Assembly (NCBI GenBank): GCA_021324755.1 | Contig: JAJPIL010000005.1 | Span: 1 to 33,751 of the forward strand | From: Pseudomonadota bacterium | GTDB lineage: Bacteria; Desulfobacterota; Binatia; Binatales; Binataceae | Direction: 5' to 3' | DNA: 33,751 bases | In this document: one piece after another, positions 33,195 through 33,751 of the stretch | How the letters are laid out: every line of letters begins with the position of its first letter | Numbering within the stretch: the first letter of the stretch is position 1 | The notes under the pieces: model-generated | Told to the model about the DNA's origin: nothing | The model's database searches: none | Seen by the model: only the letters and a program-made list of their open reading frames with translations | Made by a program: the position numbers and the translations under genes

Positions 33195-33605
33195 GTGGAG
33201 TTCCTCTGCCGCTTAATCGCGCCCGAAGGCGTAATCTTCGAAGGGCCCGTCGAGCAGGTTACTGCGACAAACCAGGAAGGCGAGTTTGGCGTGCTGGCCC
33301 AGCATGTCGACTTTATTACGTCGCTCGTGCCGTGCGCGCTCACGCTCAAGCTTCCGGATGGCGAGTTGCGCTGTTACGCGATAAGGGAAGGCCTGGCGGA
33401 AGTAAAAGATGGCCGCATGACGGTGCTCGTTCCAGAGGCCATATCGCCGGAAGAAATCGACGAAGAGCAAGTTCGCCGCGAGCTTGACGAATTACGTCGG
33501 CGACTTGCGAGTCTTGAATTCGCAACCGACCCCTACATAGCCACAGCCAACGCTATAGCAACTGCGGAAGCGAAGCTCCGCACAGCCCAGCTATCGAAAC
33601 GCTAG
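33195..33605 (+). CDS. atpC: F1 ATP synthase subunit epsilon
   Basis: This is the epsilon subunit, 136 residues. The N-terminal beta sandwich shows LIAPEGVIFEGPVEQVTATNQ and GEFGVLAQHVDFITSL, followed by GLAEVKDGRMTVLVPEA. The C-terminal two-helix hairpin is Arg/Glu-rich (VRRELDELRRRL) and can act as the regulatory brake in the family. GTG start, 23 bp after atpD. It is the last atp gene here. Confidence 0.95.
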   Translation: MEFLCRLIAPEGVIFEGPVEQVTATNQEGEFGVLAQHVDFITSLVPCALTLKLPDGELRCYAIREGLAEVKDGRMTVLVPEAISPEEIDEEQVRRELDELRRRLASLEFATDPYIATANAIATAEAKLRTAQLSKR

Positions 33606-33621
33606 CAACTTAGCGGCTGAC

Positions 33622-33751
33622 TTAGGCTTGCAACGTAGGCGCAAAGGCGCGGCAAATTCTTTCACGAAAGCGAGAAAGGTCAAGCGCCAAAGCCGCTAGC
33701 GTCGCGCGCAAGACTTCCATCCCATTGCCCGGCAAAAGCGGACTAGTCATG
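33622..33751 (-). CDS. Possible 3' end of a minus-strand gene leaving the window
   Basis: The minus strand is open from the right edge of the window to a TAA at 33622-33624. The 42 readable codons give a short Pro/Gly start, then helical residues MEVLRATLAALALDLSRFRE and a basic Cys-containing end. An ATG lies at the very edge (33748-33750), so it could also be a complete 42-residue protein. Codon use resembles that of its neighbours. I do not recognise it. It would converge on atpC, ending 16 bp from it. Confidence 0.35.
   Translation of the reverse strand, partial: MTSPLLPGNGMEVLRATLAALALDLSRFRERICRAFAPTLQA

Overview
The window looks like a single bacterial chromosome segment of roughly 55% GC. 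It has dense protein genes and no recognisable rRNA, tRNA, CRISPR array, phage or insertion sequence. The gene content suggests an uncultured, heterotrophic, deltaproteobacteria-like (possibly Binatota/Desulfobacterota-related) organism. The clues are a bactofilin directly upstream of an ATP synthase operon with paired b'/b subunits, a predicted F420-type PPOX protein, many amide/amino-acid-type ABC transporters, and acyl-CoA enzymes. The taxon is an inference; no marker gene here settles it.

Region by region. 1-4110 (+): a branched-chain-amino-acid-type (HAAT) ABC transporter, with a binding protein cut by the window edge and then livH, livM, livG and livF in a tight operon. 4344-8379: a MaoC-type hydratase, a CvpA-family membrane protein, ribosomal protein S21, an SDR oxidoreductase (+) and miaB. 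8640-13466 (-): a complete urea-type transporter urtABCDE, preceded by a good sigma-54-like promoter and two tandem palindromes. 14052-14850: a ferritin-like protein convergent with a small unknown gene whose promoter overlaps a Fur-like box. 15300-18415 (-): acoABC, encoding acetoin-dehydrogenase-type E1 alpha, E1 beta and a lipoyl-domain/hydrolase fusion; no E3 gene is present. 18666-20218 (-): a secreted HMA-like protein and an outer-membrane beta-barrel-like protein. 20663-21736 (+): a cysteine-rich predicted lipoprotein. 22001-26102 (-): an orphan HAAT binding protein, a two-subunit family I CoA-transferase and a PPOX-fold protein. 26770-33605 (+): bactofilin, then F1Fo ATP synthase b', b, delta, alpha, gamma, beta, epsilon, without the a and c genes. 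A minus-strand open frame runs off the right edge.

Together the genes point to scavenging of small organic and nitrogen compounds. Two complete HAAT transporters and one spare binding protein feed a cell that activates acids as CoA thioesters (CoA-transferase, MaoC, SDR) and cleaves an acetoin-like diketone precursor to acetyl-CoA. I found no obvious novel defence or mobile system. The least explained items are the HMA-like/beta-barrel pair, the cysteine-rich lipoprotein, the small gene behind the Fur-like promoter, and several structured non-coding stretches, notably the 192-nt gap between atpG and atpD.
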